Numbered from the stretch's first letter, positions 8,263 to 16,678 are shown. The stretch is 49,677 bases of DNA from Variovorax sp. (GCA_017744285.1 JAGIBP010000025.1:1-49677); one strand, 5' to 3'. Made by a program: numbers and translations. Notes: generated from the letters alone by a model not told the origin.

Positions 8263-9111
8263 ATGGCCAGGATCATCGGCGGCATCGGCACTTCGCACAT
8301 TCCCGCGATCGGCGGCGCGATTCACAAGGGCTTGCAGAACGAGCCCTACTGGAAGCCCTTCTTCGGCGGCTACCCTCCGGTTCATGACTGGCTCGCCACC
8401 GCGCGGCCCGACGTGGTCGCGGTGTTCTACAACGACCACGGGCTGAACTTCTTCCTCGACAAGATGCCCACCTTCGCGGTCGGCGCGGCATCGCAGTACG
8501 TCTCGGCGGACGAGGGCTGGGGCATTCCCACGCAGCCGCCGGTCGCAGGCTGCCCCGACCTGTCGTGGCAGTTGGTCAACACGCTCGTCGAGCGCGAGTT
8601 CGACATCGTGAGCTGCCAGGAAATGCTGATCGACCATGCCTGCACGCTGCCGCTGAAGCTGCTGTGGCCCGACGCCGGCGACACCTGGCCGGTGCGCATC
8701 GTGCCGGTGTGCATCAACACCGTGCAGTTCCCGCTGCCCAAGGCGAGCCGCGTGTATGCGCTCGGCAAGGCCGTGGGCGAGGCGGTGGCGTCATGGGGTT
8801 CGGACCAGCGCGTGCTGATGATCGCCTCGGGCGGGCTGTCGCACCAGCTCGACGGCACGCGCGCCGGTCACATCAACAAGGCCTTCGACCTGCAGTTCCT
8901 CGACAGCCTCGTGAGCAACCCGGAATGGGCGACGCAGTTCTCGATCCACGAGCTGGTGGAGAAGACCGGCACCCAGGGCATCGAACTGCTGATGTGGCTG
9001 GCCATGCGCGCATCGCTCACGGCCGCGGGGCCCACCGTGCGCAAGGTGCACGGCAACTATCACATTCCGATCTCGAACACGGCCACGGCGCTGCTGGCGC
9101 TGGAGGTGTAA
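8263..9111 (+). CDS. ligB: protocatechuate 4,5-dioxygenase beta (catalytic) subunit
   Basis: LigB-type extradiol dioxygenase of 282 residues carrying the Fe(II) site. Seen: His12 in GTSHIPA, His59 in FYNDHGLNFF and Glu241 in TQGIELLMW, matching the His12/His61/Glu242 iron ligands known for Sphingobium LigB. His194 in GGLSHQL matches the catalytic base His195. It forms an alpha2beta2 enzyme with the preceding subunit. The ring-opened semialdehyde would need a LigC dehydrogenase, which is not in the window, before ligI at the left edge. GGAGA precedes the ATG. The C-terminus is about 20 residues shorter than SYK-6 LigB. Confidence 0.93.
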   Translation: MARIIGGIGTSHIPAIGGAIHKGLQNEPYWKPFFGGYPPVHDWLATARPDVVAVFYNDHGLNFFLDKMPTFAVGAASQYVSADEGWGIPTQPPVAGCPDLSWQLVNTLVEREFDIVSCQEMLIDHACTLPLKLLWPDAGDTWPVRIVPVCINTVQFPLPKASRVYALGKAVGEAVASWGSDQRVLMIASGGLSHQLDGTRAGHINKAFDLQFLDSLVSNPEWATQFSIHELVEKTGTQGIELLMWLAMRASLTAAGPTVRKVHGNYHIPISNTATALLALEV

Positions 9112-9117
9112 GTCAGG

Positions 9118-10029
9118 CTAGGCCGGCTGCGCCGCAGCCCGACGGCTGCCGGCCCGCCGCAGCATCTGCGCGAACGCCTCTGCCGCCGGCGACAGGGCCA
9201 GCCCCCGCCGCTGGTAGACGAAGAATTCGCGGTTGAGCGCCGGCGCGCGCAGCGCGATGAAGCGAATGCCGAAGTTGCCGGCGAAGCCACGCGCATAGTC
9301 GGGCACCGTCGCCACGCCCATGCCGGTTCCGACCAGAGCCAGGGCGGTCGTCAGATACCCGACCTCGGTCGCGGTCTGCATCGACAGCGAGGTGTCGTGC
9401 TCGTGCAGGCGCTGTTCCACGTAGCGGCTGAAGTCGCCCGAATACACGACCCAGCGCTCGTTGCGCAGTTCGTGCCACGACACCGACTGGCGCTCGGCCA
9501 GGGGGTGCGTGGCCGCGCACACCAGCCGCATCGGCACGTTCATCAGGAAGCTGCGCGTCACGTCGTCGCCCGTCGGGCGCTCGGGGCCGATGCCAAGTTC
9601 CGCATCGCCGCGGCGCACGGTCCCCACGATGTCGTCCGCCGTGGCGTCCACCAGGCGCAGGCCGACGGTGGGGTGGGCCTGCTCGAACCGGCCCAGCACG
9701 CCCGCGACCCAGGTGCAGGCCATGAGCTGCGGCGCGACCACGCGCAGCATGCCGCTGCGCAGGGTGCGCAGATCACTCGCGCCTTCCTCGAGTTGCCGCA
9801 GGTCGTCGAGCATGCGCCGCGCGAGCGGCAGCAGCTGGCGGCCGGCCTCGGTCAGCGTGATGGCATTGCGCGTGCGGTCGAACAGCTTCAGCCCCATGGT
9901 GTCCTCGAGCTGCTGCACGAGCATGCTGACGGCGGACTGCGTCAGGTTGAGCTGTCGCGCGGCGACGGTGAAGCTGGCGGTACGCGCGACAACGGAGAAC
10001 GCACGCATCTGGCGAAGGGTGATGCTCAT
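9118..10029 (-). CDS. LysR-family transcriptional regulator
   Basis: A 303-residue LysR regulator: HTH at residues 5-62 (LRQMRAFSVVARTASFTVAARQLNLTQSAVSMLVQQLE) and a substrate domain from about residue 92. The motif MGVATVPDYARGFAGNFGI near the end is typical of the CynR/CbbR-like branch. It is convergent with ligB (six bases apart) and divergent from the DadA-like gene. An A/T-rich palindrome lies between the two starts, so it most likely controls the dadA-hyu-bug-ridA operon rather than ligAB. The ATG at 10029 sits exactly where the HTH begins. Confidence 0.9.
   Translation of the reverse strand: MSITLRQMRAFSVVARTASFTVAARQLNLTQSAVSMLVQQLEDTMGLKLFDRTRNAITLTEAGRQLLPLARRMLDDLRQLEEGASDLRTLRSGMLRVVAPQLMACTWVAGVLGRFEQAHPTVGLRLVDATADDIVGTVRRGDAELGIGPERPTGDDVTRSFLMNVPMRLVCAATHPLAERQSVSWHELRNERWVVYSGDFSRYVEQRLHEHDTSLSMQTATEVGYLTTALALVGTGMGVATVPDYARGFAGNFGIRFIALRAPALNREFFVYQRRGLALSPAAEAFAQMLRRAGSRRAAAQPA
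9125..9139. terminator. GC hairpin at ligB/LysR convergent ends
   Basis: GGCTGC-GCC-GCAGCC forms a perfect six-base stem just past the ligB stop, inside the last codons of the convergent LysR gene. No U-tract follows on either strand, so intrinsic termination is only possible, not shown. Confidence 0.3.
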
Positions 10030-10084
10030 GGGCGCACCATTGTCGCGCGCCAGCAGCCGGTGCATCAATATTTCTGATTTCCGC

Positions 10085-10104
10085 ATCAAATGAATTCGTT
10101 TGAT
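10085..10104. promoter_or_regulatory. palindromic operator between LysR and DadA-like genes
   Basis: ATCAAA and TTTGAT arms enclose a GAATTC core; the 20-base block is palindromic except for one mismatched pair. It is embedded in a wider pair, GCATCAA (10083-10089) and TTGATGC (10104-10110), with another GCATCAATAT upstream at 10062-10071. This is a plausible LysR binding region in the 108-base divergent gap. Confidence 0.55.
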
Positions 10105-10137
10105 TGATGCCGAGGGGATCCACACAATGCGCTCCCT

Positions 10138-11376
10138 ATGCACATCGCCGTCATCGGTACCGGCATCGTCGGCACCTGCACCGCCGCCTGGCTGCAGCGC
10201 GACGGTCACCAGATCACCTTCATCGATCCACGCGAGCCGGGCGAGGCCTGTTCGTTCGGCAACGCCGGCTCCCTGTCCCCCAGTGCCTGCCTGCCGGTCG
10301 GCATGCCGGGCATGTGGAAGCGCGTCCCTCAATGGCTGCTCGATCCGCTGGGACCGCTCACGGTTCGCTGGCGCTATGCGCCGGCCGTGGTGCCGTGGCT
10401 CGTCGCCATGCTCCGCCACTCGTCGCGCGACGAGGTGACGCGCATCGCCACGGCGCTGCGCCGCCTGCTCGAGCCCATCTTCGAGTGCTACTCGCCGCTG
10501 CTGCAGACGGCCGGGGCCGAGGGCCTGGTGCGCCGCACGGGGTGCCTCTACGTGTATTCGTCGCGCGAGAAGGCGGCGCAATGGACCTGGGGCATGAACC
10601 TGCGGCGCTCGCTGGGCGTGAAGATGGTCGACGTCGGGCAGGAGGAGCTGGAGTCGCTCGAGCCCGACCTCAAGGGCCGCTTCCGCTTCGGCATCCTCGC
10701 GCCGGAGAACGGCTCGACGCTGGATCCTTCCGCGCTCGTGAAGGCGCTGCACGCGCATTGCCTCGCGCAGGGTGCCGGCTTCGTGCGCGAAAGCGCGACC
10801 GGGTTCGAGCGGCAGGGTCGGCGGGTCACCGCGGTGCGCACCAGCGATGGCGCCAGCACGCCGGTGGATGGCGTGGTGGTCGCCGCCGGCGCCTGGTCGG
10901 CCCGGCTCGCGGCGCAACTGGGTTCGCGCGTGCCGCTGGAAACGCAGCGCGGCTACCACGTGACGGTGCACAGCTCCAATCTCCAATTGCGCCATACGGT
11001 GATGGCGGTCGAGAACAACCTGATGGTCAATCCGATGGCGATGGGCCTGCGGCTGGCCGGCACCGTGGAGTTCGCCGGGCTGAAGGCGCCGCCGCGCTAC
11101 GAACGCGCGCAGGCCCTGCTGCGGCTCGGCCAGCAGCTCTTTCCGCATCTCGACACGAGCGAGACATCGCAATGGATGGGACATCGCCCGTGCATGCCCG
11201 ACAGCCTCCCCGTGATCGGCCGCGCGCGCCATGCGGAGAACGCATGGCTGGCCTTCGGGCACGGCCACATGGGCATGTGCATGGGCGCGAGCACGGGGCG
11301 CGAGGTGGCGCATCTCGTGGCGGGGCGGCCGACGCAAGTGGACCTCGCCCCCTTCAGCCCGGACCGATTCCGATGA
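10138..11376 (+). CDS. DadA-like FAD-dependent amino-acid/amine oxidoreductase
   Basis: A 412-residue flavoprotein of the DAO/DadA family. Seen: N-terminal dinucleotide motif VIGTGIVGT, then FIDPREPGEACSFGNAGSLSPS typical of D-amino acid dehydrogenases; the FAD-contact segment GVVVAAGAWSARLAAQLG near residue 255; and C-terminal MPDSLPVIGRARHAENAWLAFGHGHMGM. It likely oxidises a D-amino acid or cyclic/secondary amine, passing electrons to the respiratory chain. Its stop overlaps the next start (ATGA), so translation is coupled to the Hyu fusion; a Bug receptor and RidA follow. RidA next to an imine-producing oxidase makes biochemical sense. The exact substrate is unknown. Confidence 0.88.
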   Translation: MHIAVIGTGIVGTCTAAWLQRDGHQITFIDPREPGEACSFGNAGSLSPSACLPVGMPGMWKRVPQWLLDPLGPLTVRWRYAPAVVPWLVAMLRHSSRDEVTRIATALRRLLEPIFECYSPLLQTAGAEGLVRRTGCLYVYSSREKAAQWTWGMNLRRSLGVKMVDVGQEELESLEPDLKGRFRFGILAPENGSTLDPSALVKALHAHCLAQGAGFVRESATGFERQGRRVTAVRTSDGASTPVDGVVVAAGAWSARLAAQLGSRVPLETQRGYHVTVHSSNLQLRHTVMAVENNLMVNPMAMGLRLAGTVEFAGLKAPPRYERAQALLRLGQQLFPHLDTSETSQWMGHRPCMPDSLPVIGRARHAENAWLAFGHGHMGMCMGASTGREVAHLVAGRPTQVDLAPFSPDRFR

Positions 11377-13391
11377 CTTCCATGCAGGACATCGCCCTCG
11401 TCTGTACGTACGGCTTCGCCGACGTGCTGACGCTGGCGCGGCAGAACCGCCCCGACCCCTATGCCTTGCATGTGCCCGCATCGACCTGGCCGCAGCGGCT
11501 GCCGCCCGAGTGGCGCATCGAGGCGCGCGGACGCATCGACGCCGCGGGCGCCGAGGTCGAGGCGCTGGACATCGACGGCGTGCTGGCGCGGCTGGCCGCG
11601 CTGCCGCGCCCGCCCAGGGCCGTGGCCATCAGCCTGCTCTTCGCCCATCGCAACCCCCTGCACGAACAGGCGCTGGCGGGGCGCATCCGCGCGCTCTGGC
11701 CGGGCTTGCGGGTGGCCTGCTCGCACGAGGTCCTGCCGCAGGACGGCGAGTACGAGCGCACGCTGGCGACCGTCGACGCCGCGGGGCTCCAGGGGCCGGT
11801 TCACGACCCGGCGCGCGGGCCCGTCCACGCCGATGCGCTGACGCAGCAGCTCGAGCAACTCGCCGATCGCATGCAGCAGTGCCTGGTCGAGAAGGCGGTA
11901 TCGAGTGTCGTGCGCGAGGCGATGGACTGCGCGGCCGCGATCTTCCTGCCCGATGGGCGCCTGGTGGCGCAGGCACGGACGCTGCCGCTGCTGCTGGGGA
12001 GCCTCTCGCCGGCGGTGGCCGGCCTGCTGCGCGCGTTTCCGGTGGCCGCCATGGCGGCCGGCGACGGCTTTCTCCTGAACGACCCATGGCACGGCGGCAC
12101 GCACCTGCCGGACCTGACGCTGGTGCGCCCCGTCTGCGTCGACGGCGGCGTGGTCGCGCTGGTCGCCTGTGTGCTGCACCACCAGGACGTCGGCGGCATC
12201 GCGCCGGGATCGGTGCCGACCGACGCGACGAGCATCCATCAGGAGGGCTTGCGCATCCCCCCGCTGCAGCTGTGTCGCGACGGTGTGGTCGACGGGCCGC
12301 TGATGCGCCTGCTGCGCGCCAACAGCCGCATGCCCGACAACCTGGAAGGCGACCTGGCCGCGCAATGGGCCGCGCTGGCGCAGGGCGCCGCCGAGCTGGC
12401 CACACTGTGGCAAGCCGAGCGCGACGTTGCCGGGCGCTGCGCGGCGGCACTGGCCGCCTCGGAAGCGGCGGCCCGCGCGGCGCTGCGCGCTGCACCGGAT
12501 GGCGACTACGGCTTCGATGACGCACTGGACGGCGATGGCCTCAGTGCCGCGCCGGTCCGCGTGTCGGTCTGCATCCGCAAGCGCGGCGACAGCGCGGAGC
12601 TGGACCTGCGCGGCTGCGCGGACCAGGCAACGGGCCCGGTCAACGCTTCGCGCGGGGCCGTGCAGGCGGCTGTCGCCTACTTCGCGCGCGTGCTGGCGCC
12701 GGAGGCCGCATGCAACGACGGGAGCCTCGCGCCGCTCGCGCTGCGCACGCGGTCCGGCAGCATCGTGGACCCGCGCTTTCCGGCGGCGCTCAATGCACGC
12801 ACCAACCTGGTCAAGCTGCTGGCCAATGCCTTGCTCGGCGCCTGGTCGCGCGCGCTGCCCGATCAGATGCCCGCACCGAATGCGGGCGAGGCGGTGGTGC
12901 TCTCGCTCGGCGGAAGCCACGCCGACGGACGGCCCTGGCTGCTGACCGAGATCATCGCATCGGCCGCCGGCGGTGCGCCCTGGGCGGAGGGGGGCAGCGG
13001 CGTTTCCACGGACGTGGGCAACGCGCGCAGCACGCCGGCGGAAGTCATCGAGGCCCAGGCGCCGCTGCGCATCGAGCGCGTGGCCGTGCGCGCGGGCTCG
13101 GGCGGTGCGGGCCGCCATCGCGGCGGGGACGGCGTGGTGCGTGTCTACCGCCTCCTGCATGGCAGCGGCAGCATTTCCTATCGCGGCGAGCGCCACGGCA
13201 TCGCGCCGCAGGGCGCCGCGGGAGGGCTTCCGGGCCGCCCCGCCACCGCACGCATCGAACGGGCCGACGGCAGCGTGGAGACGCTCGCCGCAAAGGGGCG
13301 CGCGCAATGGCAGGCCGGCGACCGCCTCGTGATCGAGACCGCGGGCGGCGGCGGCTGGGGACGGCCCGCGGCCGCGGAGTCGTCCGCATGA
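11373..13391 (+). CDS. HyuA-fragment / HyuB hydantoinase (oxoprolinase-type) fusion
   Basis: A 672-residue protein of two parts. Residues about 6-140 match only the early middle of an N-methylhydantoinase A subunit (ALVCTYGFADVLTLARQNRPD, ISLLFAHRNPLHEQAL, CSHEVLPQDGEYERTL). The N-terminal nucleotide-binding IGVDxGGTFTD region and the large C-terminal ATPase part are missing. After a short linker, residues about 150-672 are a near-complete HyuB subunit (LPDGRLVAQA, LNDPWHGGTHLPDL, HHQDVGG, end GGGGWGRP). Normal HyuA is about 690 residues. Without ATPase motifs, ATP-dependent ring opening is doubtful unless another HyuA supplies it. The start overlaps the DadA-like stop. Confidence 0.8.
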   Translation: MTSMQDIALVCTYGFADVLTLARQNRPDPYALHVPASTWPQRLPPEWRIEARGRIDAAGAEVEALDIDGVLARLAALPRPPRAVAISLLFAHRNPLHEQALAGRIRALWPGLRVACSHEVLPQDGEYERTLATVDAAGLQGPVHDPARGPVHADALTQQLEQLADRMQQCLVEKAVSSVVREAMDCAAAIFLPDGRLVAQARTLPLLLGSLSPAVAGLLRAFPVAAMAAGDGFLLNDPWHGGTHLPDLTLVRPVCVDGGVVALVACVLHHQDVGGIAPGSVPTDATSIHQEGLRIPPLQLCRDGVVDGPLMRLLRANSRMPDNLEGDLAAQWAALAQGAAELATLWQAERDVAGRCAAALAASEAAARAALRAAPDGDYGFDDALDGDGLSAAPVRVSVCIRKRGDSAELDLRGCADQATGPVNASRGAVQAAVAYFARVLAPEAACNDGSLAPLALRTRSGSIVDPRFPAALNARTNLVKLLANALLGAWSRALPDQMPAPNAGEAVVLSLGGSHADGRPWLLTEIIASAAGGAPWAEGGSGVSTDVGNARSTPAEVIEAQAPLRIERVAVRAGSGGAGRHRGGDGVVRVYRLLHGSGSISYRGERHGIAPQGAAGGLPGRPATARIERADGSVETLAAKGRAQWQAGDRLVIETAGGGGWGRPAAAESSA

Positions 13392-13476
13392 CGCCGCGCC
13401 CCGCGCGTCTCCCTGCCAGCCAGGCACGACCGGTGCATGGCGGTGATGTTCCTCGCGTCTTTTTCTGGAGTGCTTC

Positions 13477-14475
13477 ATGAAGTCCCTGTTGTCCCGCCGC
13501 CAGTCGCTGCGCCATCTCGCCGCTGGCGCCTCGTCCGCCCTGGCCCTGCCCTTGCTCGCCCCGCTGGCCGCGTGGGGCGAGGGGACCAGGACCGTGCGCA
13601 TCGTGGTGCCGTTCACGCCCGGCGGCAGCACCGACCTGCTGGCGCGCCGCATCGGCGAGAAGCTGGCCGCCGCCTGGAACCAGCCCGTGATCGTGGAGAA
13701 CCGCGCAGGCGCGGGCGGCACGGTCGGCGCCGACTTCGTCGCCAAGTCCGCGCCGGACGGCACGACGCTCCTGATGGGCGTGACCGGCAGCAATGCCATC
13801 GCGCAGGCGCTGTACCCCAAGCTGCCGTACGACGTGATCAAGGACTTCGCTCCGGTGTCCATGGTCGTGAGCGCGCCGCTGGTGGTTACCGTGAATCCGG
13901 CGGTGAAGGCCAACACGCTCGCCGAGTTCATCGCCCTCGCCAAGGCCAGGCCGGGTGCGGTCAGCTACGGCTCGGCCGGCAACGGCACCTCCATGCACCT
14001 GACCGGGGAGATGTTCAAGCAGGCCACCAGGACCTCGATGGTGCACATCCCGTACCGGGGCAGCGCCGGCATGCTGTCGGACCTGATGGGCGGCCAGATC
14101 GAGGCCACCTTCGGCGACCTGCTGGTGGTCATGCCGCAGCTGGAGGCCGGCAAGCTGCGCCCGCTGGCGGTCACCTCGAAGCAGCGCAACCCCCTGCTGC
14201 CCCATGTACCGACCGTGGCCGAAAGCGGCTACCCCGGCTTCGAGGCGCTCTCGTGGCAAGGCCTGTTCGCGCCCGCGGCGACCCCGCCGGAGCTGGTCGC
14301 GAAGGTCAGCGCAGAGGTCAACAAGGCCATCAAGTCGCCGGACATCCAGGACTACTTCGCATCGCGCGGCTTCCTGATGGAAGGCACGACGCCGGCGGCG
14401 TTCAGGACCTTCCTCGACGCCGAGGTCCGGAAGTGGTCGGCGATCGTGAAGACCTCCGGTGCCAAGGCGGACTGA
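13477..14475 (+). CDS. Bug-family (TctC-like) extracytoplasmic solute receptor
   Basis: A 332-residue Bug receptor with a twin-arginine-like leader (SRRQSLRHLAAGASSALAL, cleavage near AAWG), then TVRIVVPFTPGGSTDLLARR and VIVENRAGAGGTVGADFVAKS. The GSAGNGTSMHLTGEMFK and VPTVAESGYPGFEA motifs are classic for the family. A TGGAG lies about seven bases before the ATG. It is 85 bases after the Hyu fusion and its last base overlaps the RidA start (TGATG). It probably binds the substrate of the DadA/Hyu pathway in the periplasm. No TctAB membrane proteins are encoded nearby. Confidence 0.92.
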   Translation: MKSLLSRRQSLRHLAAGASSALALPLLAPLAAWGEGTRTVRIVVPFTPGGSTDLLARRIGEKLAAAWNQPVIVENRAGAGGTVGADFVAKSAPDGTTLLMGVTGSNAIAQALYPKLPYDVIKDFAPVSMVVSAPLVVTVNPAVKANTLAEFIALAKARPGAVSYGSAGNGTSMHLTGEMFKQATRTSMVHIPYRGSAGMLSDLMGGQIEATFGDLLVVMPQLEAGKLRPLAVTSKQRNPLLPHVPTVAESGYPGFEALSWQGLFAPAATPPELVAKVSAEVNKAIKSPDIQDYFASRGFLMEGTTPAAFRTFLDAEVRKWSAIVKTSGAKAD

Positions 14476-14906
14476 TGGCGGCGACCGCGCAGGCGCCCAT
14501 CGAGCGCATCGGCACCGTGGTCCGAGGCGGCCAACGCCAGCCGATCTCTGCCGCCGTGGCGTGGGACCGGCTGGTGTTCGTCTCCGGGCAGGTGCCCATG
14601 GCTGGGGGACGGCCGAGCCACCCGGACATCGCCGGCCAGACACACGCCGCGCTCGACAGCATCGCCGCGATCCTCGCGCAGGCGGGCTGCACGCTCGCCG
14701 ATGTCGTGAAGACCACGGTGTGGCTCACCGAGGCATCGGACTATGCGCGCTTCAACGAAGCCTACGCCGAGCGTTTTTCTCCGGAAGCCGCACCGGCGCG
14801 GTCGACGGTGATCGCCGGACTGATCGCTCCTGTGAAGGTGGAGATCGAAGCGGTGGCGGTCCGGCCCGATGCGCCGGCGGCACGCTTCAGCGAGGCCGGC
14901 TCCTGA
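14475..14906 (+). CDS. RidA (YjgF/YER057c/UK114) family protein
   Basis: A 143-residue RidA-family protein. Seen: WDRLVFVSGQVPM, the helix QTHAALDSIAAILAQAGCTLADVVKTTVWL, FNEAYAERF and the signature PARSTVIAGL, which carries the conserved Arg that binds the carboxylate of 2-imino acids. The family hydrolyses reactive enamines/imines, which fits the amine-oxidising DadA-like enzyme at the head of the operon. Its start overlaps the Bug stop by one base. The last 20 bases overlap the 3' end of the convergent maleate isomerase-like gene. Confidence 0.9.
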   Translation: MAATAQAPIERIGTVVRGGQRQPISAAVAWDRLVFVSGQVPMAGGRPSHPDIAGQTHAALDSIAAILAQAGCTLADVVKTTVWLTEASDYARFNEAYAERFSPEAAPARSTVIAGLIAPVKVEIEAVAVRPDAPAARFSEAGS

Positions 14907-15642
14907 GCAGCCTTCCATGCCCGGGCGCCAACTCGCCCAGCCCCAGCACATCCAGGAGTTGCCAGAAGGTGGCCAGGTTGCTGGTGATCACCGGCACGCC
15001 GAGTTCGGCCTCCAGGACCGGCACCGCATGAAGCGTCGGCAGATCGGTGCAGGAGACGATCAGGCCGTCCGCCCCCGGCTGCCAGCTCGCGCGCACATGA
15101 GCCAGGACCTGCTCGGGCGGAAGCCGCGCGATCCGCACGTATTCGTGTACGCCCCCGGCCCCGATGCCCAGCCCCCGGATGCCGAGCACCTCCAGCCCGT
15201 TGGCCTGCAGGAACTCGCACTCGTGCGCGTTGAGTGCATCGTGATAGGGCGTTGCGACCGCCACTCGCCGACATCCCAGCGACCGGGCCGCATGCACCAG
15301 CGCTGAAGCGGTCGCGACGCACGGCAGCCCGCAGCGCATCGTCATGGCCGCGGCAACGCCGTCCAGCGGCGCCACCATGGACCCGGCGGTACAGCCGTAC
15401 GCGATCGCATCGACGCAGGCCGCAGCGAGGTCGTCGACGGCCTTGGCAATGTCCGCGTCGAGCGCCGCGCGGCCCTCGGCGGAGGTCGTGTCCAGGTGCA
15501 GCGCCATGCGCGTGACATGCAGCGACACATCGTCCATCTCGCGCAGCAGCAGCTGCCATTCGGCCTCGTTGACGCTGTTGGTCGGCGGCACGATGAGGCC
15601 CAGCCTGGCGCGGCGCCCGTACGTGGTGAGTGGGCGTGACAT
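14887..15642 (-). CDS. maleate isomerase / Asp-Glu racemase family protein
   Basis: A 251-residue protein of the maleate cis-trans isomerase / arylmalonate decarboxylase family. Seen: the opening LGLIVPPTNSVNEAEW, Cys84 in AYGCTAGSM and Cys198 in VSCTDLPT, the two catalytic cysteines. Keeping both favours an isomerase or racemase over arylmalonate decarboxylase, which keeps only the second. It lies 15 bases behind a Bug receptor and is probably cotranscribed from the GntR-controlled promoter at 16.68 kb. It could convert maleate or a substituted cis-dicarboxylate. Its 3' end overlaps the ridA 3' end. Confidence 0.82.
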   Translation of the reverse strand: MSRPLTTYGRRARLGLIVPPTNSVNEAEWQLLLREMDDVSLHVTRMALHLDTTSAEGRAALDADIAKAVDDLAAACVDAIAYGCTAGSMVAPLDGVAAAMTMRCGLPCVATASALVHAARSLGCRRVAVATPYHDALNAHECEFLQANGLEVLGIRGLGIGAGGVHEYVRIARLPPEQVLAHVRASWQPGADGLIVSCTDLPTLHAVPVLEAELGVPVITSNLATFWQLLDVLGLGELAPGHGRLLRSRPR

Positions 15643-15657
15643 CGGCCGGCCAGCCGC

Positions 15658-16638
15658 TCAATCGGCCTTGAAGCCGGAGGCCTTGACGGTCGGCTCCCAG
15701 AACGCGCGCAGGGCACGGTGCTTCTGCTGCGCCTCGGCGGGCGTGCTCGCCACCGCCGTGAAGTTCAGGGCGGCGATGCGGTCCCTCAGCTGGGCATCGG
15801 TCAACGCCGCCGCGACCGCGGAACTCCACTTGTCGACCACCGCCGCGGGCGTGCGCCCCGGCAGGCAGACCGAGAACACCGATGTGGCGGTGAACGCCTT
15901 GTAGCCCAGTTCCGGCAGGGTCGGCACCTCGGGCAGCAGCGCGGAGCGGTTGTTTCCCGTGATGGCCAGGATGCGGATCTTGCCTGCCTTGTGGTATTCG
16001 GCCAGGTCGCCCAGGTACGAGATGCCGGCATTCACGTGGTCGCCGGCCAGCGCCGTGAGCATGGGGGCGCCGCCCTGGAAGGGCACGTCGCGCATCTCGA
16101 CCTTGAGTTCCCTGCCGAGCATCAGCCCGAGAAGATAGGTCGGCCCGCCGAGCGCGCCATGGCCGAAATTGGCCTGGCCCGGATTGGCATGAACCATGTC
16201 CACGTACTGCGCGAAGGTCTTCGCCGGCGACGAGGCCGGCACCGCGATCCCCATGGGCGATTCCGCAACGGTCGAGGCGACGATGAAGTCGGTGTCCGGG
16301 TCGTAGTTCAGCTTGCGAAAGACCAGCGGGTAGATGCTGCTCAGGAAGTCCGGGCACATCATCGCGACGCTGCCGTCCGTCGGCGCCGCCTTGAGGTGGT
16401 CCACCGCGATTCTTCCGCCCGCGCCGGTCTTCGTGTCGACGATCACGGTGCGCCCCAGGGGGCCCTGCAGCTTTTCCGCCAGCATTCTCGCGATCGTGTC
16501 GAGCGTCCCGCCGGCGGCGAATCCGACCAGGATCTTGGCCGGCGGCTGAGTCGATTGGGCCTGAACCGCAGGCACCAGGAGAGCGGCGGCCGCCACGCTG
16601 GCGACCAGGGAGCGCGTAAGGCGTTGAAGTGCTTTCAT
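15658..16638 (-). CDS. Bug-family solute receptor of the GntR island
   Basis: A 326-residue TctC/Bug receptor with a Sec-type signal (MKALQRLTRSLVASVAAAALL, cleavage after AVQA), unlike the twin-arginine-like leaders of the other Bug proteins here. Family motifs: KILVGFAAGGTLDTIARML, VIVDTKTGAGGRIAVDHLK, GHGALGGPTYLLGLML, LPEVPTLPELGYKAF. It heads a two-gene minus-strand unit with the maleate isomerase-like gene. The promoter holds a perfect ATGTCCGGACAT palindrome between -35 and -10. The ligand is probably related to the dicarboxylate handled by the island; no membrane components are adjacent. Confidence 0.9.
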   Translation of the reverse strand: MKALQRLTRSLVASVAAAALLVPAVQAQSTQPPAKILVGFAAGGTLDTIARMLAEKLQGPLGRTVIVDTKTGAGGRIAVDHLKAAPTDGSVAMMCPDFLSSIYPLVFRKLNYDPDTDFIVASTVAESPMGIAVPASSPAKTFAQYVDMVHANPGQANFGHGALGGPTYLLGLMLGRELKVEMRDVPFQGGAPMLTALAGDHVNAGISYLGDLAEYHKAGKIRILAITGNNRSALLPEVPTLPELGYKAFTATSVFSVCLPGRTPAAVVDKWSSAVAAALTDAQLRDRIAALNFTAVASTPAEAQQKHRALRAFWEPTVKASGFKAD

Positions 16639-16678
16639 GATCTTCCAAAGTTGAAGTTGTGCTGAAACGATCGAGCGG

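Noticed and set aside
11097..13943. 948-codon open frame antisense to the Hyu fusion and Bug gene
   Set aside because: No start context, biased composition, and both genes beneath it have clear family motifs on the plus strand.
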